This document shows, piece after piece, positions 32,791 to 44,928 of a stretch of 64,000 bases of DNA. The DNA is taken from assembly GCA_021014325.1 (NCBI GenBank), contig CM037462.1:21844135-21908134 (forward strand). The letters are read 5' to 3'. Under the pieces are notes generated by a model, which was given only the letters and a program-made list of their open reading frames with translations, did not search any database and had not been told where the DNA came from. Source of the DNA: Plazaster borealis (taxonomy: Eukaryota > Echinodermata > Asteroidea > Forcipulatida > Labidiasteridae). Within the stretch, counting starts at the first letter, position 1. The number at the start of each line of letters is the position of its first letter. The position numbers and the translations under genes were made by a program.

Positions 32791-35393
32791 GTTGTCGTGC
32801 TCCACCTGCCTCGTGAGGTAACGGTTGTTTATGTTTGTTCGTTTTCCGTTGTTTGCTTGCAGATAAAGCAGCAAAGGTTTCTCTGCTGTTTTAATTGTAA
32901 AGCCATTGATTGTTTTTCACATGTCAGCCATTTCAAGGTCCCAAACAGCCTGTGTGGTGCTGAGTTGAAATGTAGGAAAAATGGTAGCCTGAACATCTGA
33001 CGTCACACTTTGAGGCTTGTGAATAACGCCAGATACCAGCCTTGAGCACCTGGGCGGGATCCCACCAAATGTACCTTTGACCTCGCATCCATTCACAAGG
33101 CAGAGATTCAAAGTCACACACACGTGTACACGCATTACATTGTGTATTTAAACAACAACATTACATACAAACATTATGTACACGCGTGCAGCAGCAGACG
33201 ATGCTGATGGTGTAGCTGACAAACACATCCTTTTCTGAGCGGACCAATCATAACACAGATATGGAAAGCTTATGTCACTGCCCGTTTATCCAATGAAATC
33301 ATTGTATCCAATGAAATCACTGATTATCGATTATCGAGTAGTGATATTGACCAGGCCCAGAAAAATGTAGACTATAAGGTAATTAGTGCAATTTGTATGG
33401 ATTTCATAAAATTGCTTTTTTTACATTTTGGAACTCCTGGTAAATCGAGTCTATAGATCAAGAGTGGTCATCATAGTTGTTTGGCAAAAAGAAACATTCA
33501 TTGTCTATGTAAAACATTTATTTGTCGATTTTGATTATTTTTTTTCAAATTTATACACATTTTCCATTTAATGACCTTTTGATCATTACAGATGTGAAAT
33601 TGCAGTTAGTAACCTTATAGCACTGAGCCGACAAAATGTAGTACTCACTGTGCAAACTAACAGTCTTGATCAGAAAAACAAATTGTCATTTCAATAAGAT
33701 GGCCGTACCCAAATGAAACCCTTCTCTTCTGACTAAACTGTAGGCGTCTTGAAGAGAATTGTAATCTTATGTCAGATACGCTTCGGATCGCTATATTAAA
33801 ACGTCACTTCTGTTCTCACAACATGGTAATTCTTAATGGCATATCTTTTTAAAGTGGCCAGCTGGCTTCCTCGTACGTCAACGAAATACACTTACTTAAA
33901 GTAATGCCCCCCCCCCCTTCAGTAGAATGCAATTTAGGTGCCTATCTCAATACTTATAATGTCTCAGGCCTGTGTTAAGTCAAATGTTTTCCTGGTTTTA
34001 CTTTACAATCCTCCTGATGCTTGGCTTCGACAAATCAAGTTATCAAAAACAAATCTAATTACGAGTTACTACCCATGAAACATCACATGTTTAAGAAATT
34101 AAAGTTTTGAATTTCTTTCTGGACAAAAATTTACTCGAGATTTTTCCGGGGCAATTCTGCAACATGTGACAGCTCAACACATAAAGAAATTGATGAAATT
34201 TTATATTTAATGTGTGACGCATCAGTGTTAATTCAGTGGCTTTGCAGCATGTAGTTTGATTTGCTTCTGGCTAGAGGCCAAGGTAGGTTTCATAAAAGGG
34301 CCACAAACAAAAATAACATTGTTGGGGGGTGGAGGGTTTTATTTTTTAATATTTTTTTATATTGAGTTTTGATGACATTGCAAAATATGAAATAAACTAC
34401 ACAGAAATCATCGCAATCACTATAAAACAGAGTGTTTGTGTGATTTTTGATGTTTTTAATTGTTATGTTAAACCCATTTAACTCCTAGATGACATTTTCT
34501 GTAAACATTTTCAAAAAAACTAAAACGCAGTGTAGCCTAAGTAAATATTTGAAGAATTGTTCTGTTTTTGCCACTTGAATAACCTTTCTTCAAACATCTT
34601 TTCTAATCTAACTGTGCATGCTGGCAAAACGGAGTGAAAATAGACTGAAAAGATCATTGAAAAGGCAATTTTTTATGATAAAAAAAACCAAAACAAAAAA
34701 ATCACATTTGTATGTGTCCTAATGAAGATTAGGGATGGGATGCAAATGTGTGGTGGGGAAGTCAGATAAAATACAAAATGAAACACTAGTAGAAGTTACA
34801 GCAGGTTTTCAGGGTGTGCCAATCCTCCTTTCAGATGCCCTAAATACTCCTAAAAATTATCTCATTTCCTTTTTCTTTTGCTGTCTGTGATAAAAAATAG
34901 TATAAAATAAGGGGCCATTCAGATTAATCAATGTTTCAAAATGTCAATATCTTTTTGGAAGATGTTTTGAACCACCCAACCACCCCAAATTTAGATTTTC
35001 TATTTTTCAATAGACTGCTTCTGTTACTCCAGTATACCTGTTTACAGTGAACATGTATGTGTGTTGTGTTGTAATAGCCTTCGAGAAAGCTAGGGTCGAA
35101 ACGTCAGTCCATTAACTTTTTATTTGCACTTTTAAACATTTACAGACTTTTTTATTATACTCTATACACTGACGAACAAAGTAATGCCTCAAATGAAGCA
35201 GATAGTTTAGATCAATGTTGTCCCAGCTCATGAGTTTTCAATGGCTTTTCCTGGCATGCACTACTTTATAGTTGAAACAGAAGAGGAAATTCATGCAATT
35301 TCCCCATCGGTCAGCTATCCAAACAAGGTTGACCGACACGACAGATGACCTGAAAGAGCGTCTCTTTGTCATTTGTTCTAAGTTCCTATTGTT
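32791..35393. other. Intron sequence, mostly unassigned
   Basis: AT-rich DNA. Around 35075-35105, GCCTTCGAGAAAGCTAGGGT followed by CGAAACGTC resembles 3' ends of some Penelope-like or LINE elements, but no enzyme frame is near. Nothing else recurs. Confidence 0.4.
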
Positions 35394-35397
35394 TTAA

Positions 35398-35865
35398 AGA
35401 GGGGCTCTAAGGTCAAATTCAATTTTGTGATGTACTTATTTTCCAATAGATTACAAGTCTCTAACCTCACATAAATAAAATGGTGTAAAATGTCATTTTA
35501 TTTTATACTCTTTCAGTGCGACATTTGAAACATGATGTCATCGGACATCAAAAATAAATGGCTCTGTACATTTCAAAGAAGAATTTTTGCACCAAGTCAA
35601 TAGGTCAAACTCGATGCCGTTTTGATTGCATATCATACAAATTCAGGAATGAACTAAAATTCTCTTCACAAAAATGTACAGACCATATTTTTGAATCGTG
35701 AACAACATTTTTGGTTTTTGACAAAAATTGCACTTGAAGGGTATCAAACACAGTGGCATTTTACACCACTTTAACGTGACGTTAGAGACTTTTTCCCCCA
35801 AGTTTTATAAGGACTCTATATATTGGAAAATGAGTGGATCACTAATTTGACCTTGGAGCCCTTCT
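35398..35865. mobile_element. piggyBac-like MITE, intact, TTAA duplication
   Basis: TTAA (35394-35397), then AGAGGGGCTCTAAGGTCAAA on the left and TTTGACCTTGGAGCCCTTCT, then TTAA (35866-35869), on the right. Long inverted arms include CTAACCTCACATAAATAAAA against CACTTTAACGTGACGTTAGA. It is 468 bp with no open frame of note. Confidence 0.9.
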
Positions 35866-35869
35866 TTAA

Positions 35870-36389
35870 CGGAAAATGACTTTTGATTTTCGGTTTTTTC
35901 TTTTGACCCACCAACCACAATTTCGATTTGTTTTAAATTTTGTTTTTTGAAACATTGATTATCCTTAAATGGATCCAAAGTTTGAACAAAATCTACAGGG
36001 GCTTGGAGGGGGCTTGAGCTCCTTTGAGCATCCCTCTTGGGTGCGCCACTGACTGTCCCAGGGTTCTCCCAAGGTTGTTTCAAAAGTGTGGGGCAATCTG
36101 GACTAATTTTTTTAAAGTTTGGCCTAAGTGCGCTGAATTCAAACAAGGTCTTCAGAATGTTTTCTACTTAGTGTTTATCTTGGTTTTAAAAGCCCTACTG
36201 TGCAATCTGGAGCATTACATATGGTTTTTTCTGGATGTTTTTTGTGAAAATTTAAATATTTTTAATTTTTTGTTTGCATATCGGCCAAAATTTGCCCATA
36301 TCAGCACGCAAATCGCGCGTATCGGCCGGATACGCTAGTTTGTACATGGCGAGAACCCTGTGTCCCCCAAAAATGTGTAAGATACTTAC
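35870..36389. other. Intron sequence next to exon 36390-36692
   Basis: No recognised repeat. The frames here are not coding by any family match. Confidence 0.45.
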
Positions 36390-36692
36390 AAGATTTGCAG
36401 AGAGTGATGGTGCAGACTGACCCAGTAAATGTCTGACTCTCTGTAGATTAGATGACTCCCCTAGAGTCAAGGCGTTTGTTGTGCTTGTATGGTAACTAGT
36501 ATTCCCCGCTCCTGCCGGGAACTGCTGGGTGAGGAGACCAGCACCGAGGCTTCCTCTGCGCGCGATGCGACTCTCATCTATAGAGAGAGGGCGCCCTAAC
36601 CGGAAGCCGCGGGGGAAGGAGTTGGCAAACCCGGCACTGGCTGGCTTAGGACTGCTGTACTCGGCAGGGCCTCTTTCCTCATCATAGTCAGA
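36390..36692 (-). CDS. MAST: MAST-like exon, N-terminal leader (303 nt, phase 0-0)
   Basis: The exon opens after the acceptor TCTTTTATTCCAG and ends at the strong donor GTAAGTATC, encoding 101 residues. It begins SDYDEERG. It holds RPLSIDESRIARRGSLGAGL, which aligns with the RQLSEDGRQLRRGSLGGAL type region of vertebrate MAST4. It ends GQSAPSLSANL, matching the GQSAPSLTASL motif of MAST2/MAST4. RRGS and RPLS look like basophilic kinase (14-3-3 type) sites, by inference only. An upstream exon in phase 0 is required. Confidence 0.88.
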
Positions 36693-37018
36693 CTGGAATA
36701 AAAGAAGAAAAAAATACAAGATTTTCAACTCACTGTCGTGCAATAGAGAATCATTCATTGTTTAACACAAAAATCAACTGATGAACATCCAAATCTAATG
36801 AAAAACAAACCATGAAAACACTGCAAACTCGTACATGTACATCGAGTTATTGGTTTTTGTAGTAGCATTGTATTTCCAACCAAATTTAAATCAAATAATG
36901 AGGTCAAGTTTTAGTGAAAAGAAATAAAAATGGTTCATGTTTTGTCAGGTAATTTTTGCATACATGTTCATAAATACATGCTATTTTGATGGCGGCAATC
37001 TAATTAGGCAATGTAGAT
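36693..37018. other. Upstream intron or 5' flank, unassigned
   Basis: This follows the acceptor of exon 36390-36692 on its gene-upstream side. AT-rich with no elements seen. Confidence 0.45.
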
Positions 37019-37019
37019 T

Positions 37020-37202
37020 CAGGCCTGATACTTCATTCTTGTAAGGGCAAGTCGGCTTTTTCTTAGTAAAGAGCACCTCTAATTTTCTAAGGGAACATTT
37101 CAAGGGGCACCAAGGCAATGACCAGGGGGCATGGAGGCAATGACCAGGGGCATGGAGGCAACTGCCTCTGAAGTCTATTTCCTCTGTGAAGTAACACGCC
37201 TG
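37020..37202. mobile_element. Short inverted-repeat element without expanded array
   Basis: The left end CAGGCCTGATACTTCATTC and right end GTGAAGTAACACGCCTG are inverted. It contains only two or three GGCAATGACCAGGGGCATGG units. It shows what the 7023-7861 element looks like before minisatellite growth. Confidence 0.78.
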
Positions 37203-37382
37203 GGCTCGATTTCACAAAGCACTAAGATTCATCAGTTGTTAATATCACCATAGTGATTTGTGTTGTGACATCACACTTTGCTAAGAAATTAAGATTGATA
37301 CACCATTAGATCAATCTTAGCTCTTTGTGAAATCGGCGCCTGTTGACTTGAGGGGTTCTTCAAAGGCTATTTTCTCAACCTT

Positions 37383-37520
37383 GACAGGAAATTCAGACAT
37401 AAATATTTCTCTGGAGGATTGGCACTGGTATGAACTTTATAATTAGTGAAGCTTTCAGATGGAAATATTTCTCTGGAGAATTGGCACTGGTATGACCTTT
37501 ATAATCATTGAGCTTCCAGG
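37383..37520. repeat. Two-copy tandem duplication of about 66 bp
   Basis: ATATTTCTCTGGAGGATTGG, then CACTGGTATGAACTTTATAA, occurs twice in succession with few differences. Confidence 0.8.
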
Positions 37521-37530
37521 CTTGAAACTT

Positions 37531-37664
37531 AAGCCGAATCCAAATAGGCGGCTACAACTACGACTGTTGCTAAGGGTGTTGCTGAGGATGTCCTATACTT
37601 CAACACATGATGACGCGGTGATCCAGCCGTAGCCGTAGCTGTAGCCGCCAATTTGAACACAGCC
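37531..37664. mobile_element. Second copy of the 133-bp palindromic MITE
   Basis: AGCCGAATCCAAATAGGCGG and GTAGCCGTAGCTGTAGCCGC, with GACTGTTGCTAAGGGTG inside, match 3671-3803. It is more diverged, and the target duplication is not evident. Confidence 0.75.
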
Positions 37665-38980
37665 AAACAATACTTTTCCTAAAATAACCAATCCTGCACT
37701 CTTCCTTTAAATCAAAATTTTAACTCAGACTGAAAAATACATGAACAGTCATCCTGTAGTGTAAATAAAGATTAACTAAAACAATCTCTTGCACAAAACC
37801 TTAAACAATAATTGCACTTCCCCTCCCCCCCACCATCTGTCTGCCTTACGGAGCTTCAAGAGAAAAACAGCGACACCTTCAATTACAAATCCCATACAAA
37901 AGTATCAAAAATCTGTCCGCATCTTAAAATTCATCAACAACTCCTTAAATGTCTCTGAACTCTTTGATAAGGGTGAAACCCTATCTTTAGGCAGCGGATG
38001 CTCGCTCAAAGGACCGCGGACAATGCTCGTGGGAAACGAAACACCGTAGTCCTTAGACATACATGAATAAAAACTCTCCATCGACTGCCGAGCAAACGGC
38101 TCCTCTTTTAAGGACAACTGAATTCACCTTATAAGGTATAAGACGAGTAAGGAACTATTCACTCCTCATGTTCTTAGTACCTTCTCAAAAAATAAAGGGG
38201 GCCTAGACCTTTTGGTATTGGTTACAGCAAGAGAATTTGGTCTGGCGGAAGTCTGCCCACGTTCGTTGACATAAATTGACTTCAAGAAACTATGAGTTGG
38301 TGACGGGAGAATAAAAGATCTGTGCTGGACTGAAAGGCTCCTTTTTGGCCCCAAGTTAGTGGATGGACTATAAATGCCTGTTTGGTATCTGGGAAGAAAA
38401 TTGACTCCGTGCTCAACAATTTGAAGACAGGATAAAGGATGAAGAGGATTGCATAACCTTCCTACTTTATTTCCAAATGGATTCTCATTTGATTACAACC
38501 TAATATTAATCAACACAAGGACATTTAAAAAAATCTATAATGATTTATAGTAACTGTAGAAAAACGTCTCACAGAATTACTGTTTTGTTCAAAATATGAA
38601 TTGTGTATAAAAACAAACAAACATGTAAACAGCTAACGCACATTGCCTGGACACTCGTGAAATCCTGTCAGGCAACTCTGATAACAAACATTATACTTCT
38701 TATGGGCTGTGAAAGAAGATTAAAAACACTCTTAAACAGTTCAAGTGCACATGTACACCTACATGTACGTCACCAAGCATCACCATGTGAATGATTAAAC
38801 AGCCACAAATGCAAGAATCTGAAACGATTCCACAACATGTGCTCTTACACTTGTTTCAACAGGGGACAGGTCTTCATCAATCGCCCCCGTCTGTCCCCCT
38901 CGTGCTTGGCATCCAGCCAAGTTTGAATCCATTCTGTCTTTGCCAGTGCCGTCGGTGGAGAGACAAGTCACTGAGAAAGT
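37665..38980. other. Upstream intron or flank, unassigned
   Basis: No repeat families. The minus frames at 37905-38117 and 38166-38354 lack family matches and suitable splice pairs. Confidence 0.4.
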
Positions 38981-39165
38981 GTAGTCTTTTACCACAAGAC
39001 GCTTTGGACCTGTCATTACCCAGTGCTAAAAGTGACCACGTCTACATGAAGTAGTCTTTAATACAAGACGCTTTGGACCTGTCATTACCCAGTGCTAAAA
39101 GTGACCAAGTCTACATAAAGTAGTCTTTAATACAAGACGCTTTAAAATCGACCTGTCATTGCTAC
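38981..39165. repeat. 70-bp tandem repeat, about 2.6 copies
   Basis: GTAGTCTTTAATACAAGACG, then CTTTGGACCTGTCATTACCC, starts at 38981, 39051 and 39120. The last unit breaks down after GACCTGTCATT. Confidence 0.88.
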
Positions 39166-40035
39166 ATGCTGAAGATTCTTGACTATAAGTGTTACAAGAT
39201 AGCTGGAGGATGTTGTTGAAATTTGATCTAAAAACAAATTCCTTTGGTGATGTTCATTCGTTAGTTAAAGCAGTTTGCCAAAGTTTGCCACGGTAGAAGT
39301 GGAAGTGCACATGCCCTCTCCCCCCCCCCCCCACTAAAATACTCATGTAAAGTGTAGAAATGTAACCCAATCCAGTCACGCTAATGCTTTCAATACAATA
39401 TTATTTTTTGTAAAGTGTCATTATTTTGCCCTGGGGCTTTTCCGGATAACAAAATATCGGTTGTCATCTCAGGCTTCATATCTTTCACTCAATCAAGCAG
39501 ATGGAAATTTACCACGGGGCTTTGGTTTTCTCCATTTCAATTCGCCAACGACAAAGCCATGTACATGTATGTATGTGTTGGTGGGGGTGGGGAGGGGGGG
39601 GGTACTTTTGTAAGGCTGCAAATGAGCAACTGAAAGTAATTTGAATACACCACTGCCAGACTATATTAAGAACAAATCAATGGACAGCAGACATATTTTG
39701 CGTCAGCGTTGTCTGACTTCACAGAGTCTGCGTACAATGTGTTTTCAAATTACCGGGTCGTAAAATGTACTCTGTGGATTTGTAAAAACAGAGTTCACTA
39801 GTCTGGTATACAAGAAACAGATTGCCTCAATGTGCAATAACAAAAGCATATGACCCACAGGGACCATGTATTTTGTGTGGACGCTGTACGGTGCAAGTGG
39901 TGACAAAGAATACTTCTCTTTAATAAACACCCTCATGTCATTCATTACCTTTATACGTTCCGTAAAAGCCCCAACTACAAACTAAGCCATTTTTAATTGA
40001 TGTCATAAATGGTTTTTACCATTAAACTGATTTGT
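39166..40035. other. Upstream intron or flank, unassigned
   Basis: It holds a C run at about 39320 and a GT/G-rich run at 39570-39602. No coding signal. Confidence 0.4.
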
Positions 40036-40190
40036 TATACGCACTGAATACTCGTAGCTTTCTGAGTATATGGAAAACAAAATCCAGAGGCTACTCAGGT
40101 GGGATTTGAACCCGTAACCCCTTGCATTCATGAGCAGATGTTTTAACCATTAGTCTACCAAGCTCAGGCTATTCCCTGAACCTCAATAGA
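40036..40190 (-). mobile_element. Diverged tRNA-derived SINE
   Basis: The plus-strand order CACTGAATACTCGTAGCTTT, ACTCAGGTGGGATTTGAACC, GCATTCATGAGCAGATGTTT, ACCATTAGTCTACCAAGCTC mirrors the 10500 SINE family at lower identity. Confidence 0.55.
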
Positions 40191-40257
40191 GAACTGTGTC
40201 AAGGTAAAGTCATTTTGGTTTCTCCAATTGAAATCAATGCAATCACATAAATGTACT

Positions 40258-42048
40258 TAGATTTAACAAGGAACACAAAGGCAACTGCCTCTGTAGACAT
40301 CCATGAAGTTCTAAAGCTAAGACCAGAAACATGTAGGCAACTACCTCTGTAGCATCCAATAAGTTCTAAAGCTAAGACAAGAAACATGTAGGCAACTACC
40401 TCTGTAGCATCCATGAAGTACTAAAGCTAAGACCAGAAACATGGAGGCAACTACCTCTGGAGCATCCATGAAGTTCTAAAGCTAAGACCAGAAACATGGA
40501 GGCAACTACCTCTGTAGCATCCATGAAGTTCTAAAGCTAAGACCAGAAACATGGAGGCAACTACCTCTGTAGCATCCATGAAGTACTAAAGCTAAGACCA
40601 GAAACATGGAGGCAACTACCTCTGGAGCATCCATGAAGTTCTAAAGCTAAGACCAGAAACATGGAGGCAACTACCTCTGTAGCATCCATGAAGTTCTAAA
40701 GCTAAGACCAGAAACATGGAGGCAACTACCTCTGTAGCATCCATGAAGTTCTAAAGCTAAGACCAGAAACATGTAGGCAACTACCTCTGTAGCATCCATG
40801 AAGTTCTAAAGCCAAGACCAGAAACATGGAGGCAACTACCTCTGTAGCATCCATGAAGTTCTAAAGCTAAGACCAGAAACATGGAGGCAACTACCTCTGG
40901 AGCATCCATGAAGTTCTAAAGCTAAGACCAGAAACATGGAGGCAACTACCTCTGTAGCATCCATGAAGTTCTAAAGCTAAGACCAGAAACATGGAGGCAA
41001 CTACCTCTGTAGCATCCATGAAGTTCTAAAGCTAAGACCAGAAACATGGAGGCAACTACCTCTGTAGCATCCATGAAGTACTAAAGCTAAGACCAGAAAC
41101 ATGGAGGCAACTGCCTCTGTAGCATCCATGAAGTTCTAAAGCTAAGACCAGAAACATGGAGGCAACTACCTCTGTAGCATCCAGGAAGTTCTAAAGCAAA
41201 GACCAGAAACATGGAGGCAACTACCTCTGTAGCATCCATGAAGTTCTAAAGCTAAGACCAGAAACATGGAGGCAACTAACTCTGCAGCATCCATGAAGTT
41301 CTGAAGCTATGACCAGAAACATGGAGGCAACTACCTCTGTAGCATCCATGAAGTTCTAAAGCTAAGACCAGAAACATGGAGGCAAATACCTCTGTAGCAT
41401 CCATGAAGTTCTAAAGCTAAGACCAGAAACATGTAGGCAACTACCTCTGTAGCATCCATGAAGTACTAAAGCTAAGACCAGAAACATGGAGGCAACTACC
41501 TCTGTAGCATCCATGAAGTTCTAAAGCTAAGACCAGAAACATGGAGGCAACTACCTCTGTAGCATCCATGAAGTTCTAAAGCTAAGACCAGAAACATGGA
41601 GGCAACTGCCTCTGTAGCATCCATGAAGTTCTAAAGCTAAGACCAGAAACATGGAGGCAACTACCTCTGGAGCATCCATGAAGTTTTAAAGCTAAGACCA
41701 GAAACATGGAGGCAACTGCCTCTGTAGCATCCATGAAGTTCTAAAGCTAAGACCAGAAACATGGAGGCAACTACCTCTGTAGCATACATGAAGTTCTAAA
41801 GCTAAGACCAGAAACATGGAGGCAACTGCCTCTGTAGCATCCATGAAGTTCTAAAGCTAAGACCAGAAACATGGAGGCAACTACCTCTGGAGCATCCATG
41901 AAGTTTTAAAGCAAGACCAGAAACATGGAGGCAACTACCTCTGTAGCATCCATGAAGTTCTAAAGCTAAGACCAGAAACATGGAGGCAACTGCCTCTGTG
42001 GCATCCATGAAGTTCTAAAGCTAAGACCAGAAACATGTAGGCAACTGT
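40258..42048. repeat. 55-bp tandem array, about 32 copies
   Basis: The unit AAGTTCTAAAGCTAAGACCA, GAAACATGGAGGCAACTACC, TCTGTAGCATCCATG repeats for 1.8 kb at high identity. Variants (GTAGGCAAC, TCTGGAGC, AAGTACTAAAG, ACTGCCTC) are shared in runs. The core GACCAGAAACATGGAGGCAA resembles GACCAGGGGCATGGAGGCAA of the 37020 element. There is no long frame. Confidence 0.97.
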
Positions 42049-42129
42049 AACACAGGTATTTCACAGGTAAGAAAGGAGTTGATGCTTGTGGAATGCATAC
42101 TTCACGCTACGGAGCATTCTTCTTGTACA

Positions 42130-42226
42130 AGGCCAGTGCAGAAATTTGGCGCTCACCCCGTAACCAGAAATTGTGACCATAAGCACGGAGTTCTGCAGTT
42201 AAGCAGAGCCATGAAACTAGGCCCAG
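42130..42226. repeat. Fragment of a dispersed repeat of the 6000/12000 type
   Basis: AAGCACGGAGTTCTGCAGTT and GCAGAGCCATGAAACTAGGC match 6075-6112. Confidence 0.55.
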
Positions 42227-43020
42227 ATGGTTTCCACTTCAGAACACCTTGAAAATGTTCATTTAAAAAAAAGCACAAGAATGCAACTTCAGTTTAATGT
42301 AGATCGCAGTCACTTCCTGTCCCAGCCGTTGTCTCGTTTAGAGTTTGACCAATCCCCACCTGTACTGAATGCCAATTATCAATGGCCTGATTTATCATCA
42401 CTTCTATTTGCAGACATTTTACACTAACTCCCTTCACGTGTCTAATAAAGTTCAATTTACAAATGACAGTATCAGGGGTCGTCCAAAGTTCTTGACATTT
42501 TCAAAACACAGGTAGAGTGTAAACCCCTTCCATTTTCCATCTACATGGGATATGATAAATATTACCCCCCCCCCCCCCCGCAAATCTTTGAAATCTACAG
42601 GTATTACAAGAACATTTAACTGTTTTGTTTTTTTGAAGATATATTCTAAGTCCATTTTTGTTTTACCACGTTTCCTTTTTGTGCGTTTCATAATGTTGTT
42701 TTTATTTATTGTAATGCTTTTAACGATTGTAAATTATGTCGAAATTCAGTGGTATGCTGCTATGACATTTTAAAATAATAAATCATATTTTTGAACTCCT
42801 ACAAGATTAGAATGTAAACAAATAAGTATGGAAATATTAGCTTCTTCCCCATCCAAATAAATGTAACCATAACATGTATAATGACGCTGAAAAATCAGCC
42901 CGGCCATTTTACATGACAATGGAGTTAAGATAATCAATGTGCATCAGAGAAGCCACAACGTGAGACAGAAAATAAAAATGGAAAATCTTATTATAACGGA
43001 GACGGGGTTATTGATGAACA
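42227..43020. other. Upstream intron or flank, unassigned
   Basis: A C run at 42565-42580 and otherwise AT-rich DNA. The frame at 42552-42773 is not supported. Confidence 0.4.
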
Positions 43021-43021
43021 A

Positions 43022-43440
43022 TTTGTAATAATAATAATAATAATACTTGGTTCTTATATAGCGCTTTATCACACCCAATGGGCGTATCAAAGCGCTCAGT
43101 ATTTATTCCTGCAAGGTCTATGGAGCTACGTTTTGAAGTATGAGACCTATTCATTTATAGCACCATGTAATTGTTTACAAGGTGCTGTGGCGCAATATGC
43201 TGCCGATGAGACATGTCAGACCAGGAACACCGGGGCGAAGCCCTTCTCTTTACAATAAGTGCACTGGGTTCTTTTAGGTGCAATACACAACACAAGTGAC
43301 CTAAGGCTTTACGTCCCATCAAAGGACGCAGCACTAATGGTTAAGTGTCTTGCTAAGGACACAAGTGTCACGACCGGGACTCGAACCCACACTCTGCTGA
43401 TCAGAAACACCAGAGCTTGAGTCCGGTGTAGTAAGGCGGC
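43022..43440 (-). mobile_element. tRNA-Leu-type SINE, near full length
   Basis: Minus-strand order: an anticodon arm ending CTCAAGCTCTGGTGTTTC, B box GGTTCGAGTCC, then the body with the complement of CTTAGGTCACTTGTG, GGGCTTCGCCCCGGTGTTCC and CAGCACCTTGTAAACAATTA. The tail is GCGCTATATAAGAACCAAG plus (TATTAT)n. The head is truncated at 43430-43440. Confidence 0.82.
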
Positions 43441-43734
43441 ACCTGGGAAAAAGCATTTGGGGGGGAGACACTACTCGACGGTTTAATGAACAGGGGCAAA
43501 TGTCAATTCAACCTTAACTTGTCTGTGAGTAATTTGGTAGTAATGGCTCGGCTCACCAGTCAGTGATCCATTTTACTTTCTACAAACGTTTCCCTCTTTC
43601 ATGAAAATGTCAACATGTCAAGCGGAATATGGTCGCTGTTCGCTTTACTCTCAATGATCCACTCGGGCATAACACATTTTACACTTTATAATCGGCACGT
43701 TGTACAGTAAATAGAAATATAAAAAGTGTATTTA

Positions 43735-44100
43735 ATAATAATAATAGTTATAATACGCTCTTGTATAGCACTTGATCTAGGCGTCTCAAAGTGCTTATTA
43801 TGTTTATGACAGGTAGGCTACATGCTAAGTTTTTGAATTATGAGACCTGTTTATATAGCACATTCAAGGGTTTACTTGAGGTGATGTGATGCTATCTGCT
43901 GCCAACCATGCTAGAAACATATGGGCAAACCCCTTCTCTTAACAATAAGTGAACTGGGTTCTTTTACGTGCATTACAACACACAGAACCTACAGCTTTAT
44001 GTCCCACTCGAAAGACAATCAATAATGGCCAAGTGCCTTACTTTACGTGTCAAGACCGGGACTCAAACCCACACTCTGCTGATCAGAAACACCAGGGTCC
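43735..44100 (-). mobile_element. Second tRNA-Leu-type SINE copy, more diverged
   Basis: It has the same order as 43022-43440: an (AATAAT) tail, CTCTTGTATAGCACTTGATC, CCCCTTCTCTTAACAATAAG, and GACTCAAACCCACACTCTGC near the head. It is truncated by the next element at about 44100. Confidence 0.75.
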
Positions 44101-44270
44101 AAATTCATAGAGCTGCTTAAGGACAAAAAGTAACTAAGCACAACAAAATAATGCTTAAAAGGTTACCAGCCAAAATACCATTCCACATGTATCATCTGTG
44201 ACTGGTATCCTGCTCATTTTTGCTTACCAGAAATTTTTTAAGCACTAATTGCTGCTTAAGCAGCTCTCAT
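44094..44270. repeat. GCTTAAGCA-type palindromic element
   Basis: CATAGAGCTGCTTAAGGAC, GGTTACCAGCCAAAATACCA, GTGACTGGTATCCTGC and GCTGCTTAAGCAGCTCTCAT show the family order. Confidence 0.78.
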
Positions 44271-44457
44271 GCTAGACCGTTTGATAATGACGTGCCAACT
44301 GTTTGGTCAGTCTTTAACATCAATTCGCTGTTTTTTGAACTAGAACTGTTCTGAATCTATCGAAATCCAATTGGAAATGGCCCATAAATGTTGTTGGTTT
44401 GCAGCAACAGGTCCATCAAATCCAGCAAATGCTTGTAGGCCAAATTTTTCAAAAAGC

Positions 44458-44606
44458 ATGTTAACCTTTCAGAGCACAAGTGACTTGTACCAAATTGCCC
44501 ATAGCGGCCGCAAACAATATTTGACCTACTTCCACTCAAGTTCTACCAAAGAGGTCAAAGTAAAGATCATAACCGAAATTGGACATTAATCCAATGTTTT
44601 TCCATG
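44458..44606. mobile_element. Half copy of the 44611 TTAA element
   Basis: TTAACCTTTCAGAGCACAAG, then CCCATAGCGGCCGCAAACA and CTACTTCCACTCAAG, match the left half of 44611-44924 directly beside it. Confidence 0.6.
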
Positions 44607-44610
44607 TTAA

Positions 44611-44924
44611 CCCTCTAGAGACCACAGCGGCCAGAAGCGGCTTGTACCAAAATGCCCGTAGCGGCTGCAAACAGCCGTAAGGTTTGACTTACTTCCATTC
44701 AAATAAAGAGGTCAAATTAAAGGTCATGTCCGGATATCACATTTTCCAATGTACTGTAGTATGTTAACACAGTCCCAATTTTTAAACACAAAACAAAATT
44801 TTCTGTTTCGTGTTATTTCTGTTATTTCTATTTTTACTGACAAAACTTGATTAAGAAATGAACAATATTAGCAATGTCTGGGCTTTTTGTGATGATTATA
44901 CAGAAATGAATGGTCTCTAAAGGG
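44611..44924. mobile_element. piggyBac-like MITE, 314 bp, TTAA duplication
   Basis: TTAA (44607-44610), then CCCTCTAGAGACCA on the left and TGGTCTCTAAAGGG, then TTAA (44925-44928), on the right. Ends are inverted repeats of about 14 bases. A left-truncated copy lies at 54745-55009. Confidence 0.85.
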
Positions 44925-44928
44925 TTAA

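Larger units (their letters stand above)
1..36692 (-). other. MAST: MAST-family kinase gene, partial (gene span inside the window)
   Basis: Nine minus-strand exons joined through GT-AG introns give one continuous frame of about 430 codons that matches the N-terminal half of MAST1-4 kinases. In order it holds a Ser/Arg-rich leader with RRGS motifs, the signature [18 protein letters not shown] (about residues 160-178), [56 protein letters not shown] and QLGLTRDPL. Residues about 160-410 are the MAST pre-kinase domain (DUF1908), a helical domain that precedes the AGC-type Ser/Thr kinase domain in the family. The kinase and PDZ domains are not in the window and should follow at lower coordinates beyond position 1. 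All intron phases agree across junctions. MAST proteins are cytoplasmic, microtubule- or scaffold-associated kinases. The true 5' end is unknown because the most upstream sure exon starts with an acceptor. Confidence 0.93.

Noticed and set aside
35050..35160. Penelope-like element or hammerhead ribozyme suggested by GTCGAAACGTC
   Set aside because: Only the CGAAAC-type motif is visible. I could not fold the other hammerhead helices and no enzyme frame is present.
37905..38354. Two minus-strand frames near the first sure MAST exon as extra exons
   Set aside because: There is no family resemblance and no acceptor/donor pair in the required phase.
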